A DNA stretch of 64,000 nt from an uncultured Schlesneria sp. (GTDB lineage Bacteria; Planctomycetota; Planctomycetia; Planctomycetales; Planctomycetaceae). The stretch is from NCBI GenBank assembly GCA_903904835.1, contig CAIVEI010000060.1:1-64000 (forward strand). The letters run 5' to 3'. Below the pieces are notes generated by a model. The model was given only the letters and a program-made list of their open reading frames with translations, was not told the DNA's origin and searched no databases. Below, in pieces: positions 10,496 through 20,551 of the stretch. The stretch's first letter is position 1; each line of letters opens with the position of its first letter. The translations under genes and the position numbers were made by a program.

Positions 10496-11587
10496 TTAAC
10501 CCGCAGCGCGCAGGCCATTCGCATCGGTTGGCACTTTCAATTTCTCCAGCTCTGCCACTAGAGTAGCAACTTGTTTTTCCAAATCCTTCAATTGATCTTT
10601 CATGTCAGGCAAACGCCGCATCGCAACCACGAGCCGCTTCTGTTCCATTTCATGAGTTGCTGGGGCACCGAGCCAGGTTTCTCCCGCCGGGACATCCTTC
10701 ATGACCCCGGCTTTGGCTCCAACAGTACATCCCGTATGCAACTGGGCATGGTCGCGGATTCCAACCTGGCCACCGAGGCGCACGTAATCGCCCGACCGGC
10801 ATGAACCTGCCATCCCCACTTGTGAAGCAAACACATTGTGCCGTCCCACTTCGCAGTTGTGTCCAATCATGACGAGGTTATCCAGCTTTGTTCCCTCACC
10901 AATCACGGTCGGACCGATCGCCCCGCGATCGACTGTCGCGCAGGCACCAATCTCAACATCATCGTGGATATGAACCGTTCCGAGTTGTGGGATCTTCTCG
11001 AACTTGCCTGAAGCAAACCGGTAACCGAAGCCATCAGCGCCGATAACCGCTCCGCTATGAATGATGACGCGACTACCCACGACGACGTCGTGGTATAAGA
11101 CGGCGTTCGCGTGCAATATTGTGTCGTTCGCAATCCGACAACCGGCTCCCACCACGACCCCTGGATGAAGATCACAATCCGAACCGATCACAACGTCTTC
11201 ACCAATGACAACACCCGCCGCCACATGACAATTCGATCCTAACTGGGCCGTCGGATGGATGTGCGCATGAGGGGAAATACTTCGCTCAGGCCGTTGGCGA
11301 ATCTTTCGAAACAGCGGCAATATCTTTTGAAACGCCGCTTGAGCGTCCGTGACGATAATCATCGAAAAACCGACAGGTCCCGTGAGCAACGCAGCAACAT
11401 TCCCCTCCATTATGACCGCACCGGCTCGACAATCTTTCAGTCGACTGACCTGACTACTGTTCATTACAAACGTGACGGCAGAAGGACCGGCTGCTTCGAT
11501 CGCGTTCGCATCGTCAATCGTGCGAGCCCTATCGCCGTGAATCAATCCGTTCAGCACAGCGGCCAATGTTTCCACCGATTCAGTCAC
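10496..11587 (-). CDS. lpxD: UDP-3-O-acylglucosamine N-acyltransferase LpxD
   Basis: Hexapeptide-repeat left-handed helix; FGYRFASGKFEKIPQLGTVHIHDDVEIGACATVDRGAIGPTVIGEGTKLDNLVMIGHNCEVGRHN. Confidence 0.94.
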   Translation of the reverse strand: MTESVETLAAVLNGLIHGDRARTIDDANAIEAAGPSAVTFVMNSSQVSRLKDCRAGAVIMEGNVAALLTGPVGFSMIIVTDAQAAFQKILPLFRKIRQRPERSISPHAHIHPTAQLGSNCHVAAGVVIGEDVVIGSDCDLHPGVVVGAGCRIANDTILHANAVLYHDVVVGSRVIIHSGAVIGADGFGYRFASGKFEKIPQLGTVHIHDDVEIGACATVDRGAIGPTVIGEGTKLDNLVMIGHNCEVGRHNVFASQVGMAGSCRSGDYVRLGGQVGIRDHAQLHTGCTVGAKAGVMKDVPAGETWLGAPATHEMEQKRLVVAMRRLPDMKDQLKDLEKQVATLVAELEKLKVPTDANGLRAAG

Positions 11588-11858
11588 GCGGCATCCTTTC
11601 CACGGAAGTCACTAATCGACACAATCACTCATGATTCAAGTACGATGTTTGTATCGGAAATTCGCAGAATCGGGCAAGACCGATCGACGACTGGCGATTT
11701 TACAAAAAATCGGCTATTTCTAGGATCACATAATTAAGTTGAATAAGAAGGGTTAGCGCTGCATCAAAGTGGTTTCTTGCAGTGTTGCGGTGCGGCTCTG
11801 AAAATCAACCCATATTTTGCTAACTTTTGATGAACTTTAAGCGTAAGGAGCCATCAAA

Positions 11859-12230
11859 ATGGCGGTGCGTGGCATTCGAGGAGCAACCAGCGTCGAAACG
11901 GATGTGGCTGAAGAAATTTTGTCAGCGACGCGGGAGTTGCTAAACGAATTGCTCAAATCAAATTCAATCGTCGAATTCGACGAAATCGTTTCTGCCATCT
12001 TCACGACCTCACCGGACCTGACATCCACATTCCCTGCCGAAGCGGCTCGTGCCATCGGCATGAAGCAGGTGCCGCTGCTTTGTGCGTCAGAAATCGCGGT
12101 CCCCAGCAGCCTGCCGCGCTGCATTCGAGTTCTGCTGCACATTAACACAGACAAGAAGCAGTCAGAAATTGTCCATGTTTATCTGCGAGAGGCGAAACGA
12201 CTTCGCCCGGATATGGCCAGCGCCCAATAA
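11859..12230 (+). CDS. aroH: Monofunctional chorismate mutase, AroH type
   Basis: [33 protein letters not shown]...[60 protein letters not shown]. Confidence 0.93.
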   Translation: MAVRGIRGATSVETDVAEEILSATRELLNELLKSNSIVEFDEIVSAIFTTSPDLTSTFPAEAARAIGMKQVPLLCASEIAVPSSLPRCIRVLLHINTDKKQSEIVHVYLREAKRLRPDMASAQ

Positions 12231-12247
12231 ATCGACGACGGGAATCG

Positions 12248-13660
12248 TTACTGACTTTTGGTATCGTCCAATTCGCCGGTCCGATGCTTCCGGCGCTTGA
12301 GCGCACTGATTTCATCGACTGAGAGAAATCCCCATCGAAGCGACTCGTCCTGAATATATTGCTTGCCGAGAGTCAGCGCCGTTCTCGCCTTGTTCAATTC
12401 CATCCCAAGATAGAACGCGTGTTCGGCAGTTAACGAGCCAACCGAGGCGTTCATCTGATCGAAGACTTCATAGGGGTCGGAACCGTGCCAGTAGCCGTCC
12501 CGGTTCATGAGATGGATCTGCCCACCTTCGGCGAAAACGCGAAAGTTAGGATCGGTCAATCGGCTGGCAAGTTGTCTCAATCCGTCCTCGCCGATGGTAC
12601 GAAGCTTGGGATCACGAAGCATGACAAGCTGACCCCCGAGATGTTTTGGAAGAACTCGATTTTCGATGCTATGCCGAACGAGACGACGAGCCAGATCAAA
12701 TTCGCGAATTGCCGTACGCCCCCAATTGATCACTTCCGTCGCTAGCACACTTCCGATCCTGAGTTCTTCGCATATTGCCGCCAGTAAGAAGTTGATCCCC
12801 GCACTGTCGACTTCGGTCAATTCCGTCAAATTACCGATCCCCATCATCATCGTGGCGGAGGGATAGCGGCGCCTCGTTTCATAATACCGCTGAAGAGACG
12901 CAGCAAAACCAAAACCGATTGGCTCGAGCACGGGATCAAGCCGAAAGGTTCGATGAGATTCCCGAAGTCGGCTGCAAGTTGCGTCCCAAGAGCCAATATC
13001 TCGTACCTCATCAGGTATCACCACGAACTCGACAGGAAGTCCGCACGCCCAGCCCACGTTCGAACCATTACAACTCAGAACCAGTTCAGCACCAGCCTCA
13101 ACTGCCGCTTCAACTTCCGACTGCTCAAAACTGTCGACGGAAACTCGAAAACCTTCCGATCGCAATTGTTTGACGGCCTGAGCAATCCCGGTCCACGACT
13201 CTCCAGGAATACAACCGAGATCGATCACATCCGCGCCCGATTGACGGTATGTATTCGCAATGCGCAAAAGTTCTTCGGCAGACAGTCGTGGCGCGTGGTT
13301 AATCTCGGCAAGGATTTCGATGGAATGGTCCACGAGCAACGGTGGAGGCCGCCCCCCACGACCAAAGAATTCCGGGAGATCAAACAAATCTTTTGGTCCA
13401 AGAGTGAACGGAACCCCAAATTGAGCGGACAATAACGAAAGATCGCCACCACACCAGCCAGGAAGAATGATTCGAGTGACACCCTCTGGAACCACAAGCT
13501 TCCGCTTCACCCAGTCAACATGCATTAATGCCGCGACCGAGATCCCCAGAACCGAGATCTCATATTCAAAGCCGACTCGTTCAGCTAACGGTCGCAAAAC
13601 TTCTTTGAGCGACGGTTCTGCCAGGCGACCTGTCACAAAAAGTATTCGTTCGCGCGACAT
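12248..13660 (-). CDS. Dihydropteroate synthase-related protein (DUF6513-like N-terminus)
   Basis: MSRERILFVTGRLAEPSLKEVL...; central DHPS-like TIM barrel segment (GADVIDLGCIPGE, VSVDSFE, GIGNLTELTEVDSAG); ATG at 13660. Confidence 0.8.
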   Translation of the reverse strand: MSRERILFVTGRLAEPSLKEVLRPLAERVGFEYEISVLGISVAALMHVDWVKRKLVVPEGVTRIILPGWCGGDLSLLSAQFGVPFTLGPKDLFDLPEFFGRGGRPPPLLVDHSIEILAEINHAPRLSAEELLRIANTYRQSGADVIDLGCIPGESWTGIAQAVKQLRSEGFRVSVDSFEQSEVEAAVEAGAELVLSCNGSNVGWACGLPVEFVVIPDEVRDIGSWDATCSRLRESHRTFRLDPVLEPIGFGFAASLQRYYETRRRYPSATMMMGIGNLTELTEVDSAGINFLLAAICEELRIGSVLATEVINWGRTAIREFDLARRLVRHSIENRVLPKHLGGQLVMLRDPKLRTIGEDGLRQLASRLTDPNFRVFAEGGQIHLMNRDGYWHGSDPYEVFDQMNASVGSLTAEHAFYLGMELNKARTALTLGKQYIQDESLRWGFLSVDEISALKRRKHRTGELDDTKSQ

Positions 13661-13722
13661 GGTGGAGACTACTGACCAGGGCAGTGACCAACCCAATCGA
13701 TGGTCGCTGGCCCCTGGTTTGA

Positions 13723-14652
13723 TTATTGAATGATGTTCTCTGAACCAGGTTCGTCGACCCGTGGAGTCTGTCCGCCTCGAAGAACACTGTTCCCCTTGAA
13801 GAGCGTTCTCTGATCGATTGGAATCGGATTCAACCAGTCCGACTCTTGAAATTGCCCGCTTTGAGCATACGCCGTCAACGCATTTTTGTAACAGGCCAGT
13901 TCAATTTGTTCGAGCGGAATACCTCGCTCTTCGGCCAGCTTCGCAGTCTTCGGAACGGCAAGTACGTCTGACTTTCCCCAGTCGGCTGAACTGTCGACGA
14001 TCACCCGGTCAGCCCCGGCAACTTTCAAAATATCGACCATCCGCGCGTTACCCATCTTGGTACCGGGATAGATTGTGAAGCCACACCAGTAACCGCGATC
14101 CAGAACTTCGCGATAAGTCTCTTCGTTATTGTGATCGATGATGACCATATGAGGAGCAATTCCATGCTCTTCAATGACATCCATCGTACGATACGTCCCC
14201 TGCTTTTTATTACGATGAGGGGTATGGATCAGAACCGGAAGTGCGACCTCTTTAGCCAGTTCAAGCTGCAACCGCAAAAACTTTTCCTCGGTCGCAGTCT
14301 GGTCGTCATAACCAATCTCTCCGATCGCCACAACCCCTTCTTTGGTCGCGAACAAGGGAAGCAGATCCATCACCTGTTCGGCCAGAGGTTCATTATTCGC
14401 TTCCTTGGAATTGAGACCAATCGTGCAGTAATGCCGAATTCCGAATTGAGCCGCCCGAAATCGTTCGAATCCCACAAGGCTCGAAAAGTAATCCTTGAAC
14501 GAACCAACTTCCGTTCGCGGCTGCCCCTGCCAGAACGCAGGTTCGATGATCGCCCTGACACCTGCCGCTGCCATCGACTCGTAGTCGTCGGTCGTTCGAG
14601 ACACCATATGAATGTGAGGGTCAATGTAGATTGCCACAGTTTTAAGATTCAC
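13723..14652 (-). CDS. TatD-like metal-dependent hydrolase
   Basis: IDPHIHMVSRTTDDYESMAAAGVRAIIEPAFW...VVAIGEIGYDD...LPVLIHTPHRNK...VIIDHNNE. Confidence 0.85.
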   Translation of the reverse strand: MNLKTVAIYIDPHIHMVSRTTDDYESMAAAGVRAIIEPAFWQGQPRTEVGSFKDYFSSLVGFERFRAAQFGIRHYCTIGLNSKEANNEPLAEQVMDLLPLFATKEGVVAIGEIGYDDQTATEEKFLRLQLELAKEVALPVLIHTPHRNKKQGTYRTMDVIEEHGIAPHMVIIDHNNEETYREVLDRGYWCGFTIYPGTKMGNARMVDILKVAGADRVIVDSSADWGKSDVLAVPKTAKLAEERGIPLEQIELACYKNALTAYAQSGQFQESDWLNPIPIDQRTLFKGNSVLRGGQTPRVDEPGSENIIQ

Positions 14653-14668
14653 TTTCTAGCTTACGATT

Positions 14669-15400
14669 TCAGATCACTGAGGCTTGAGTTACACTTTCAG
14701 CCGGCTCCGAGAGGAAGCGAAATCCGTGGAGTCCAAGCTTTGCAAATGTCCAGACCTCATTGGCGCTGAATTTCTTCGTTTGGCCATTGACGTCCCAGAC
14801 CAGCGTCATTCTTCCAATCTTATCACGCTCAAGACGCGCTCCCTCCGGGGCGGCAACGATCCAATCAAATCCAGTTTGTGCGGGGTATTCGACGGTTTGC
14901 CCGTCGCTTTCGAGTTTGACCGAATGTACGTTGTGTGGTTCCCACGACAGCAAGCCGACGCCAGGTGCTCCAGGGAACGACATTCCATAGATGGTGACAG
15001 GGTTCCCCTTCATTGATCCGTATAGATAAACCTCGTCGGCCTGAATACCACCAAAGTAAGGGATCTGGTCTCCCGTTAGCATCTTGCCTGAAAACCGCTG
15101 TTGATTCGCGAGTAACGCAAGCGCAACGGGGTGATTCACACCAATCAGCTTGATTTCGGAACTAGTAACCCATGCAACCCATTCGGCTTGGATTGATCGC
15201 AAGACCCGATTTACTCGTCCATAAGCTGCCAGAGCACCCTCTTCGTCAACAGCGGGTGCGACAATATACAGCGACCATCGGTCTTTCTCGGCAGGCTTCA
15301 CCCAGCAGGCAGCGCGGACCTCAAACCCCGCATCGCCAAGTCGGCCAAGCAGTCGCATTCCGTCTTCAATTTTATCTTCTACCAATATGACTGAATCCAT
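14669..15400 (-). CDS. Uncharacterised protein overlapping and downstream of a HEPN gene
   Basis: MDSVILVEDKIEDGMRLLGRLGDAGFEVRAACWVKPAEKDRWSLYIVAPAVDEEGALAAYGRVNRVL...; its 5' end overlaps the HEPN ORF by 22 bp. Confidence 0.75.
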   Translation of the reverse strand: MDSVILVEDKIEDGMRLLGRLGDAGFEVRAACWVKPAEKDRWSLYIVAPAVDEEGALAAYGRVNRVLRSIQAEWVAWVTSSEIKLIGVNHPVALALLANQQRFSGKMLTGDQIPYFGGIQADEVYLYGSMKGNPVTIYGMSFPGAPGVGLLSWEPHNVHSVKLESDGQTVEYPAQTGFDWIVAAPEGARLERDKIGRMTLVWDVNGQTKKFSANEVWTFAKLGLHGFRFLSEPAESVTQASVI

Positions 15401-15807
15401 CGGAACACCCCGTCTGGGTTATGACTGACCGCTTCGTACAATTGTTTGGCTTCAGCCTCCGACTTTTGTTCATAACGAGATGACTCTTTCCAATCTTTCG
15501 TCACTCCCCAAAAGTCCGAAAGTGTCAAATTCGCTCCGCAAGACTTGCCAAAAGCTGCTTCCAACCCTGCCAAAATCATGAGTTCTTCGAGGTCATGAGT
15601 CCAGCATTTAGCGAGTTTCTTCAGATATTCTTTGTCTCCGAATATTGCTGCCGACTCGCCCAAGTGTCGAAGAAGACACGCTTTGAGGGAGCATTCGATG
15701 ACATAACCACAAAGGTAAAAGGCACCGGTCCATCTCGCTTTTTCTAAAAGAACTTCGGCATCAACGAGTCTTGCTAATGCCAGTTCTTGAAGCTGAGTTC
15801 TGTCCAC
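15379..15807 (-). CDS. HEPN-domain protein
   Basis: LALARLVDAEVLLEKARWTGAFYLCGYVIECSLKACLLRHL...THDLEELMILAGL...WKESSRYE: HEPN family pattern. Confidence 0.82.
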   Translation of the reverse strand: MDRTQLQELALARLVDAEVLLEKARWTGAFYLCGYVIECSLKACLLRHLGESAAIFGDKEYLKKLAKCWTHDLEELMILAGLEAAFGKSCGANLTLSDFWGVTKDWKESSRYEQKSEAEAKQLYEAVSHNPDGVFRWIQSYW

Positions 15808-15953
15808 GACATTACTTTCCGCACCCGGGTTAAGTCGTCAGGCTAATAATCTGATCTAAAGAAATTGTGGTTTCGCTTGCCTCACAGTGAATAATAGCCC
15901 GCGAACAATGACGAAAAAAGGATCTCTAAATCAGCCACTGAAACCGAATGAAT

Positions 15954-17162
15954 CTATTTCACCACAGAAAACTTGTGGACCGTCTTCTGGTGATAGGTCT
16001 CGCCTGGATTCAATCGTGTTGTGGGGAACTCAGGACGATTTGGTGAATCCGGAAAATGCTGAGTCTCCAGGCAGAAAGCTCCGTGCTTGACCGCGTTGCC
16101 GGTTTCCGGAGTCCCGGCAAGATGATTACCCGTGTAAAGCTGAACGCCAGGCTCTGTTGTTGAGATCTCCATCACGCGACCTGACTTCGGTTCGACAATC
16201 TTCGCCGTCGGGCGAAGCTGACCCGGCTTGCCGTTTACCACGTAACAGTGATCGTAACCACCGCCACCATTCACCGGTTGATCAATTCGTGCACCGATGG
16301 CAACGGGCTTCGTAAAGTCCATGCACGTTCCGGCAACAGCGGCGAGCTCACCAGTCGGAATCGAACCTTCATCAACAGGAAGATACTTGTCACAGAATAG
16401 CGTCAATTCATGATCCACAACGGTCCCATTGGCCGCTCCTGCAAGGTTCCAATAGGCATGGTTTGTCAGGTTCAGCACCGTCGGCTTTTTGTCGACGGTG
16501 GCTTCATAGTCGAGCGTCAGTTCGTTGTTGTCGTTCAGCGAATACGTCACAACGGTTTTGAGAGATCCTGGAAATCCTTCTTCGCCATCGGGACTTGTGT
16601 ACGTCAGCTTAACTCCGGCAACCTTATCATCTGAGAATGGTTCGGCCTTCCAGAGTTTCTTCATGAAGTGCTCTTTGCCCCCATGCAGATGATTTTCACC
16701 GTTGTTGACAGCTAACTCGTACCTCTCGCCATCGATCGAAAACTTCCCTTTGGCGATACGATTGGCGTATCGACCACAGATCCCACCAAAATAGGGACCG
16801 TTGATCAGGTACGCCGCCGGGTTATCGAAGTGCAGCGTCACGTTGGCGAACTTACCTTCACGATCGGGTACTTCCACCGAAGTAATAATTCCACCTCGGT
16901 TGATCAGACCGACTTTCATTCCGTTTCGGTTACGCAAGCTGAACGATGTGATTTCATTGCCATCTTCGGTCTGACCGAACGGTTCGCTTTGAACGGTGAG
17001 CATTGGTTCTTCCGCAGAGTTAGTTTCGTGAGCCTTGGTTGGATTGCTGGCGTGAGCACTAGGTGCTGCTGGTTTCGTCACTTTTCCCTCACACCCGATT
17101 ACTGTCAGCCAGCCGCTGAGCAACAACCCTGTCGCCAGCCGTCGAAACGGAGTTTTTATCAT
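15954..17162 (-). CDS. Galactose mutarotase (aldose 1-epimerase), predicted lipoprotein
   Basis: GLINRGGIITSVEVPDREGK...NRIAKGKFSIDGERYELAVNNGENHLHGG...LTNHAYWNLAG; N-terminal MIKTPFRRLATGLLLSGWLTVIGC with a lipobox-like Cys. Confidence 0.93.
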   Translation of the reverse strand: MIKTPFRRLATGLLLSGWLTVIGCEGKVTKPAAPSAHASNPTKAHETNSAEEPMLTVQSEPFGQTEDGNEITSFSLRNRNGMKVGLINRGGIITSVEVPDREGKFANVTLHFDNPAAYLINGPYFGGICGRYANRIAKGKFSIDGERYELAVNNGENHLHGGKEHFMKKLWKAEPFSDDKVAGVKLTYTSPDGEEGFPGSLKTVVTYSLNDNNELTLDYEATVDKKPTVLNLTNHAYWNLAGAANGTVVDHELTLFCDKYLPVDEGSIPTGELAAVAGTCMDFTKPVAIGARIDQPVNGGGGYDHCYVVNGKPGQLRPTAKIVEPKSGRVMEISTTEPGVQLYTGNHLAGTPETGNAVKHGAFCLETQHFPDSPNRPEFPTTRLNPGETYHQKTVHKFSVVK

Positions 17163-17258
17163 CGTGCATGATCCTGATGGTTCGTGAAGTGGAGAAACTC
17201 GTTGAACCGTTATCTTGGGTTCCACCCGGCAGGGATGCAAGTCTCCGACAGGGAACAA

Positions 17259-18683
17259 TCAGACGAAAAGCTCTTGAACCGCCCGCCCCGCGAGTAGCTG
17301 ATGCGGACGATTCAGCGAATCGTAAAGAACAAGTTCCGGCGAAACACCAAGTGCATGATACATTGTCGCGACAAGATCATGCGGCGAGATCGGGTTTTCG
17401 CTCGGGTAAGCCCCCCGGTTATCACTCGCTCCATAAACCTGACCGCCAACTACGCCACCCCCTGCCATCAGGCCGCTGTAACAATAAGGATGATGCTCAC
17501 GTCCTGCGCTACCATTAATCACCGGTCCACGACCAAACTCGCCGACCCACACCACCAACGTTTCATCAAGTCGCCCCGTTGCCGCAAGGTCGTCCAGCAC
17601 GGCACTCAATGCCCGGTCCGCAGGCGGAATCAGGTCGTTCTTCAGCCGATTGAAGTTGTTCCCATGCGTGTCCCAGAAGTTCTGGCCATCGTTTTGCCAA
17701 TTGACCGAAACGAACGGAACCCCCTGGTCGAGCAACCGTTTTGCAAGTAATACACATTGTCCATGCGTGTTTCGTCCATACCGGTCTCGCGTTTCAGCGG
17801 TCTCTTGATCGAGATCGAATGCCCGACGTACTGACGACGATGTCAGCAATCCACATGCTTGCCGCTGTTGAGCCGAAAGTCGATCGGATTGGGCTGTCTG
17901 ATCAACGGATCGACGCTGAGCATCAATCGAAGCGAGTAAATTCTGTCGTCGAAGCAACCGATCCGGCGACTGGCCTTCAATCAGTGCCAACGATGGAACT
18001 TGCCAGCCTGGAACGTTCGGGTCACCCGACACCAGGAATGGATCGTACTGGCGACCTAACCAGCCGGAATGCTGACCGGGAGCCTGTCCGCCGGGAGCCG
18101 CAGGATGATATGCCATCCAGGGAAGCGTGACGAATGAAGGTAATGCACCAATCGATGGACGCAGCTTCGACATCACGCAACCGATATGAGGCGAATCACG
18201 ATCGCTTGGCGGGGCAGCATCGCTCTTGTTTGTCGGAGGAAGGTGGCCTGTCAAAATGGTGTGCCCGCTCGACAAGTGAGCCGGGTCGTCATGTCCCAGC
18301 GATCGGATCACCGCCAGCTTGTCGGCGCGCTGAGACAGCATGCGAAAATTCTCGGAAAAATCGATTCCGGGAACATTCGTCGCAATCGGCTTGAACGGAC
18401 CGCGAATCGTCTCGGGAGCAAGCGGCTTCGGATCAAATGTGTCAAGTTGACTTGGCCCGCCCCACATGAACAACAACAAACACTGTTTCGCCCGACCAAA
18501 ACCGTCGATCGATTCAAGTCGATTTGCGGACGGCGCATCGTTCGCCCGAAGAACCGACCCGGACGCCCAGCCCGCCGATCCAAACAAGCTCGCCTGAAGC
18601 AGTGTTCGCCGGGCGAACAGCGGCGGCAAATGGGATGACGACGATACAGGACCGGTGGGGACCATCATGACTGACCTGTGCAA
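17259..18683 (-). CDS. DUF1501 family protein
   Basis: ARRTLLQASLFGSAGWASG...CLLLFMWGGPSQLDTFDPKPLAPETIRGPFKPIATNVPGI...GEFGRGPVINGSAGREHHPYC. Confidence 0.94.
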   Translation of the reverse strand: MHRSVMMVPTGPVSSSSHLPPLFARRTLLQASLFGSAGWASGSVLRANDAPSANRLESIDGFGRAKQCLLLFMWGGPSQLDTFDPKPLAPETIRGPFKPIATNVPGIDFSENFRMLSQRADKLAVIRSLGHDDPAHLSSGHTILTGHLPPTNKSDAAPPSDRDSPHIGCVMSKLRPSIGALPSFVTLPWMAYHPAAPGGQAPGQHSGWLGRQYDPFLVSGDPNVPGWQVPSLALIEGQSPDRLLRRQNLLASIDAQRRSVDQTAQSDRLSAQQRQACGLLTSSSVRRAFDLDQETAETRDRYGRNTHGQCVLLAKRLLDQGVPFVSVNWQNDGQNFWDTHGNNFNRLKNDLIPPADRALSAVLDDLAATGRLDETLVVWVGEFGRGPVINGSAGREHHPYCYSGLMAGGGVVGGQVYGASDNRGAYPSENPISPHDLVATMYHALGVSPELVLYDSLNRPHQLLAGRAVQELFV

Positions 18684-18826
18684 CGGTCACATGATTCATT
18701 CATCGCGATCAGCATCCTTTGTGGAATGAATCGCGACCCGATACTCATGCGACCTGTTTAAGGCAAATTCCTGGCGGGACGTATTAGGCAGGCTTTATGC
18801 ATTGTGGCGTATCAACCAGGGGGACG

Positions 18827-20548
18827 TCAACGCGAAGGGCTATTCTCATCTCGCGAAACAACGGCTGTCAGCGCCTCCCGCAACGATTGGCCTGTCCTTA
18901 AACGCACCTCGCGTTTCCCGATTGCCACGACAATTTGTTTCTGACGAATCTGTTTTACGGTTCCCGTCAGATCACCAACGGTAAATTCGTCCCCTTCATG
19001 AAGCTCTGTCCGCTTGTTTTTCGACGCATCGAAGAAAAAGGCGAGTTTCTTCTGGCCTACGATGAAGATGGTATCTAACCGAGTGTATTCCGCTTCGTCA
19101 TCCTGCACGTCAAGCTTGAGTGGCAGTGTTGTTGACTGAGGCGGCGTGTCAGTGTCGGTAACAACTAACGAGACGGTTGTCTCGCCGGGTGAAATGGTAT
19201 CGCCCGGAGTCCACTTCAATTCGCCTGACTTTTCATCGATCGTCAATCCTTCGGGCGATTGGCTACCGAGCTTCCAGCGGAACTGGGGCAACGGAGCATC
19301 TCCTGCTGTAATTTCCGGCCGAAAACTCCAGCCGCGGTTGAGATACACAACCGGCGGCTTGGCCGCCGCGAGCTTCGGAGCGGCAGTCCCTTCCTTGAGG
19401 CGGATTGTGATCGTCTCTTTCAAACACCCTTCCGGCGCAGAGGGATGACGCACCTCAATTTCAACAGGGTATTTGTCCGGTTTGACATCCGGCCCTGGCT
19501 TCCAGGTCAGTTTACCGGACTTGTCGAGCTTTAAGTCAGCCGGCGGCGTTCCGGCAAGGGAGAATACCGGCTTACCTTTCAACGTGTCGTAACCCAGCGC
19601 TCCAATCGTGAATTCGATAGGCTTACTTCGGACAAACGGCTTGTCTGTTACCGGCGCCAGCTTCAACTTATACGGAGGAGCCGGCTTCACGAAGACGTTC
19701 GTGGCAATCAATTCAGCGAACTCTTCCAGCGTACGATCGGGTTGATCCGGTTTGAGCGGCACATGCTCGACCTGCGTCTTTATTGCATGTGATGCGGGTG
19801 CTGTTCGATTCACTCCTCGAACAACAGTCCAGGTCTGGCCCTCGATTTCCGTCACGTTCAGAAATTCGTTCTTGATCTGAATTCGAAATCCAGGCTTCTT
19901 AGGAAAACCTTCCAAGTCGGTCACTTGAATGGTTGTGTCGTCTTCAGATACATCCGCTGCCAGACTCGTCTGCGGGAACAGAGTCCGACGTGGTGGAGCA
20001 TCAATTAGTGCCAAACCTTCTGCTTGCAACGTCACCCTCAGAAATGGATCACCTTCAAATTCTTTGGTCGAGACGTGCAGCGACGTGATGCGGTGCAAAA
20101 GATTGGTGCGATAGAACAAGTCAAGAAACCGAACCAGTTGTTCGTACCGGGCATCCATTTCCAGTTTGACCGCCACGGAAACAAAATCGTTCCCCTTCAC
20201 CATTCTCTGATCGGGGGTCACTTTCGGATCCTCGATTTCGCATAACTGAGCCAGATCCGTCACCCATTCAAGGTAGAGCCGCTGAGCGTTCAACGCATCG
20301 GGCCGTTTGGACTTTCCTGGATCAGGAGGAAGGCTGATTAACTTCGCATCGGCCAGAGACTTTTTGGCTCGAACCAGCATCAGTTCCTGATCTTCTTTTT
20401 CTTTGACAGACTTTTTCAACCGCGCGAGCGTGTCACTGCGAGTCTGAAAGGGATCAAGGACCGCAGACGCGACCCAACCGCCACCCTGCCATGTGACGAC
20501 AGTTGCAAGCAATACACCCAGGATGATTTGTTCGCGACGTTGCATCAT
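18827..20548 (-). CDS. PilO-like membrane protein with Ig/cadherin-like repeats and a PilP/GspC-like C-terminus (inferred)
   Basis: N-terminal TM plus coiled coil and ferredoxin-like segment, then two repeats each with TFxxGxLxWxPG-type strands (SGKLTWKPGPDVKPDKYPVEIEVRH; SGELKWTPGDTISPGETTVSLVVTD), C-terminal LHEGDEFTVGDLTGTVKQIRQKQIVVAIGKREVRLRTGQSL. Confidence 0.6.
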   Translation of the reverse strand: MMQRREQIILGVLLATVVTWQGGGWVASAVLDPFQTRSDTLARLKKSVKEKEDQELMLVRAKKSLADAKLISLPPDPGKSKRPDALNAQRLYLEWVTDLAQLCEIEDPKVTPDQRMVKGNDFVSVAVKLEMDARYEQLVRFLDLFYRTNLLHRITSLHVSTKEFEGDPFLRVTLQAEGLALIDAPPRRTLFPQTSLAADVSEDDTTIQVTDLEGFPKKPGFRIQIKNEFLNVTEIEGQTWTVVRGVNRTAPASHAIKTQVEHVPLKPDQPDRTLEEFAELIATNVFVKPAPPYKLKLAPVTDKPFVRSKPIEFTIGALGYDTLKGKPVFSLAGTPPADLKLDKSGKLTWKPGPDVKPDKYPVEIEVRHPSAPEGCLKETITIRLKEGTAAPKLAAAKPPVVYLNRGWSFRPEITAGDAPLPQFRWKLGSQSPEGLTIDEKSGELKWTPGDTISPGETTVSLVVTDTDTPPQSTTLPLKLDVQDDEAEYTRLDTIFIVGQKKLAFFFDASKNKRTELHEGDEFTVGDLTGTVKQIRQKQIVVAIGKREVRLRTGQSLREALTAVVSRDENSPSR

Positions 20549-20551
20549 TCA

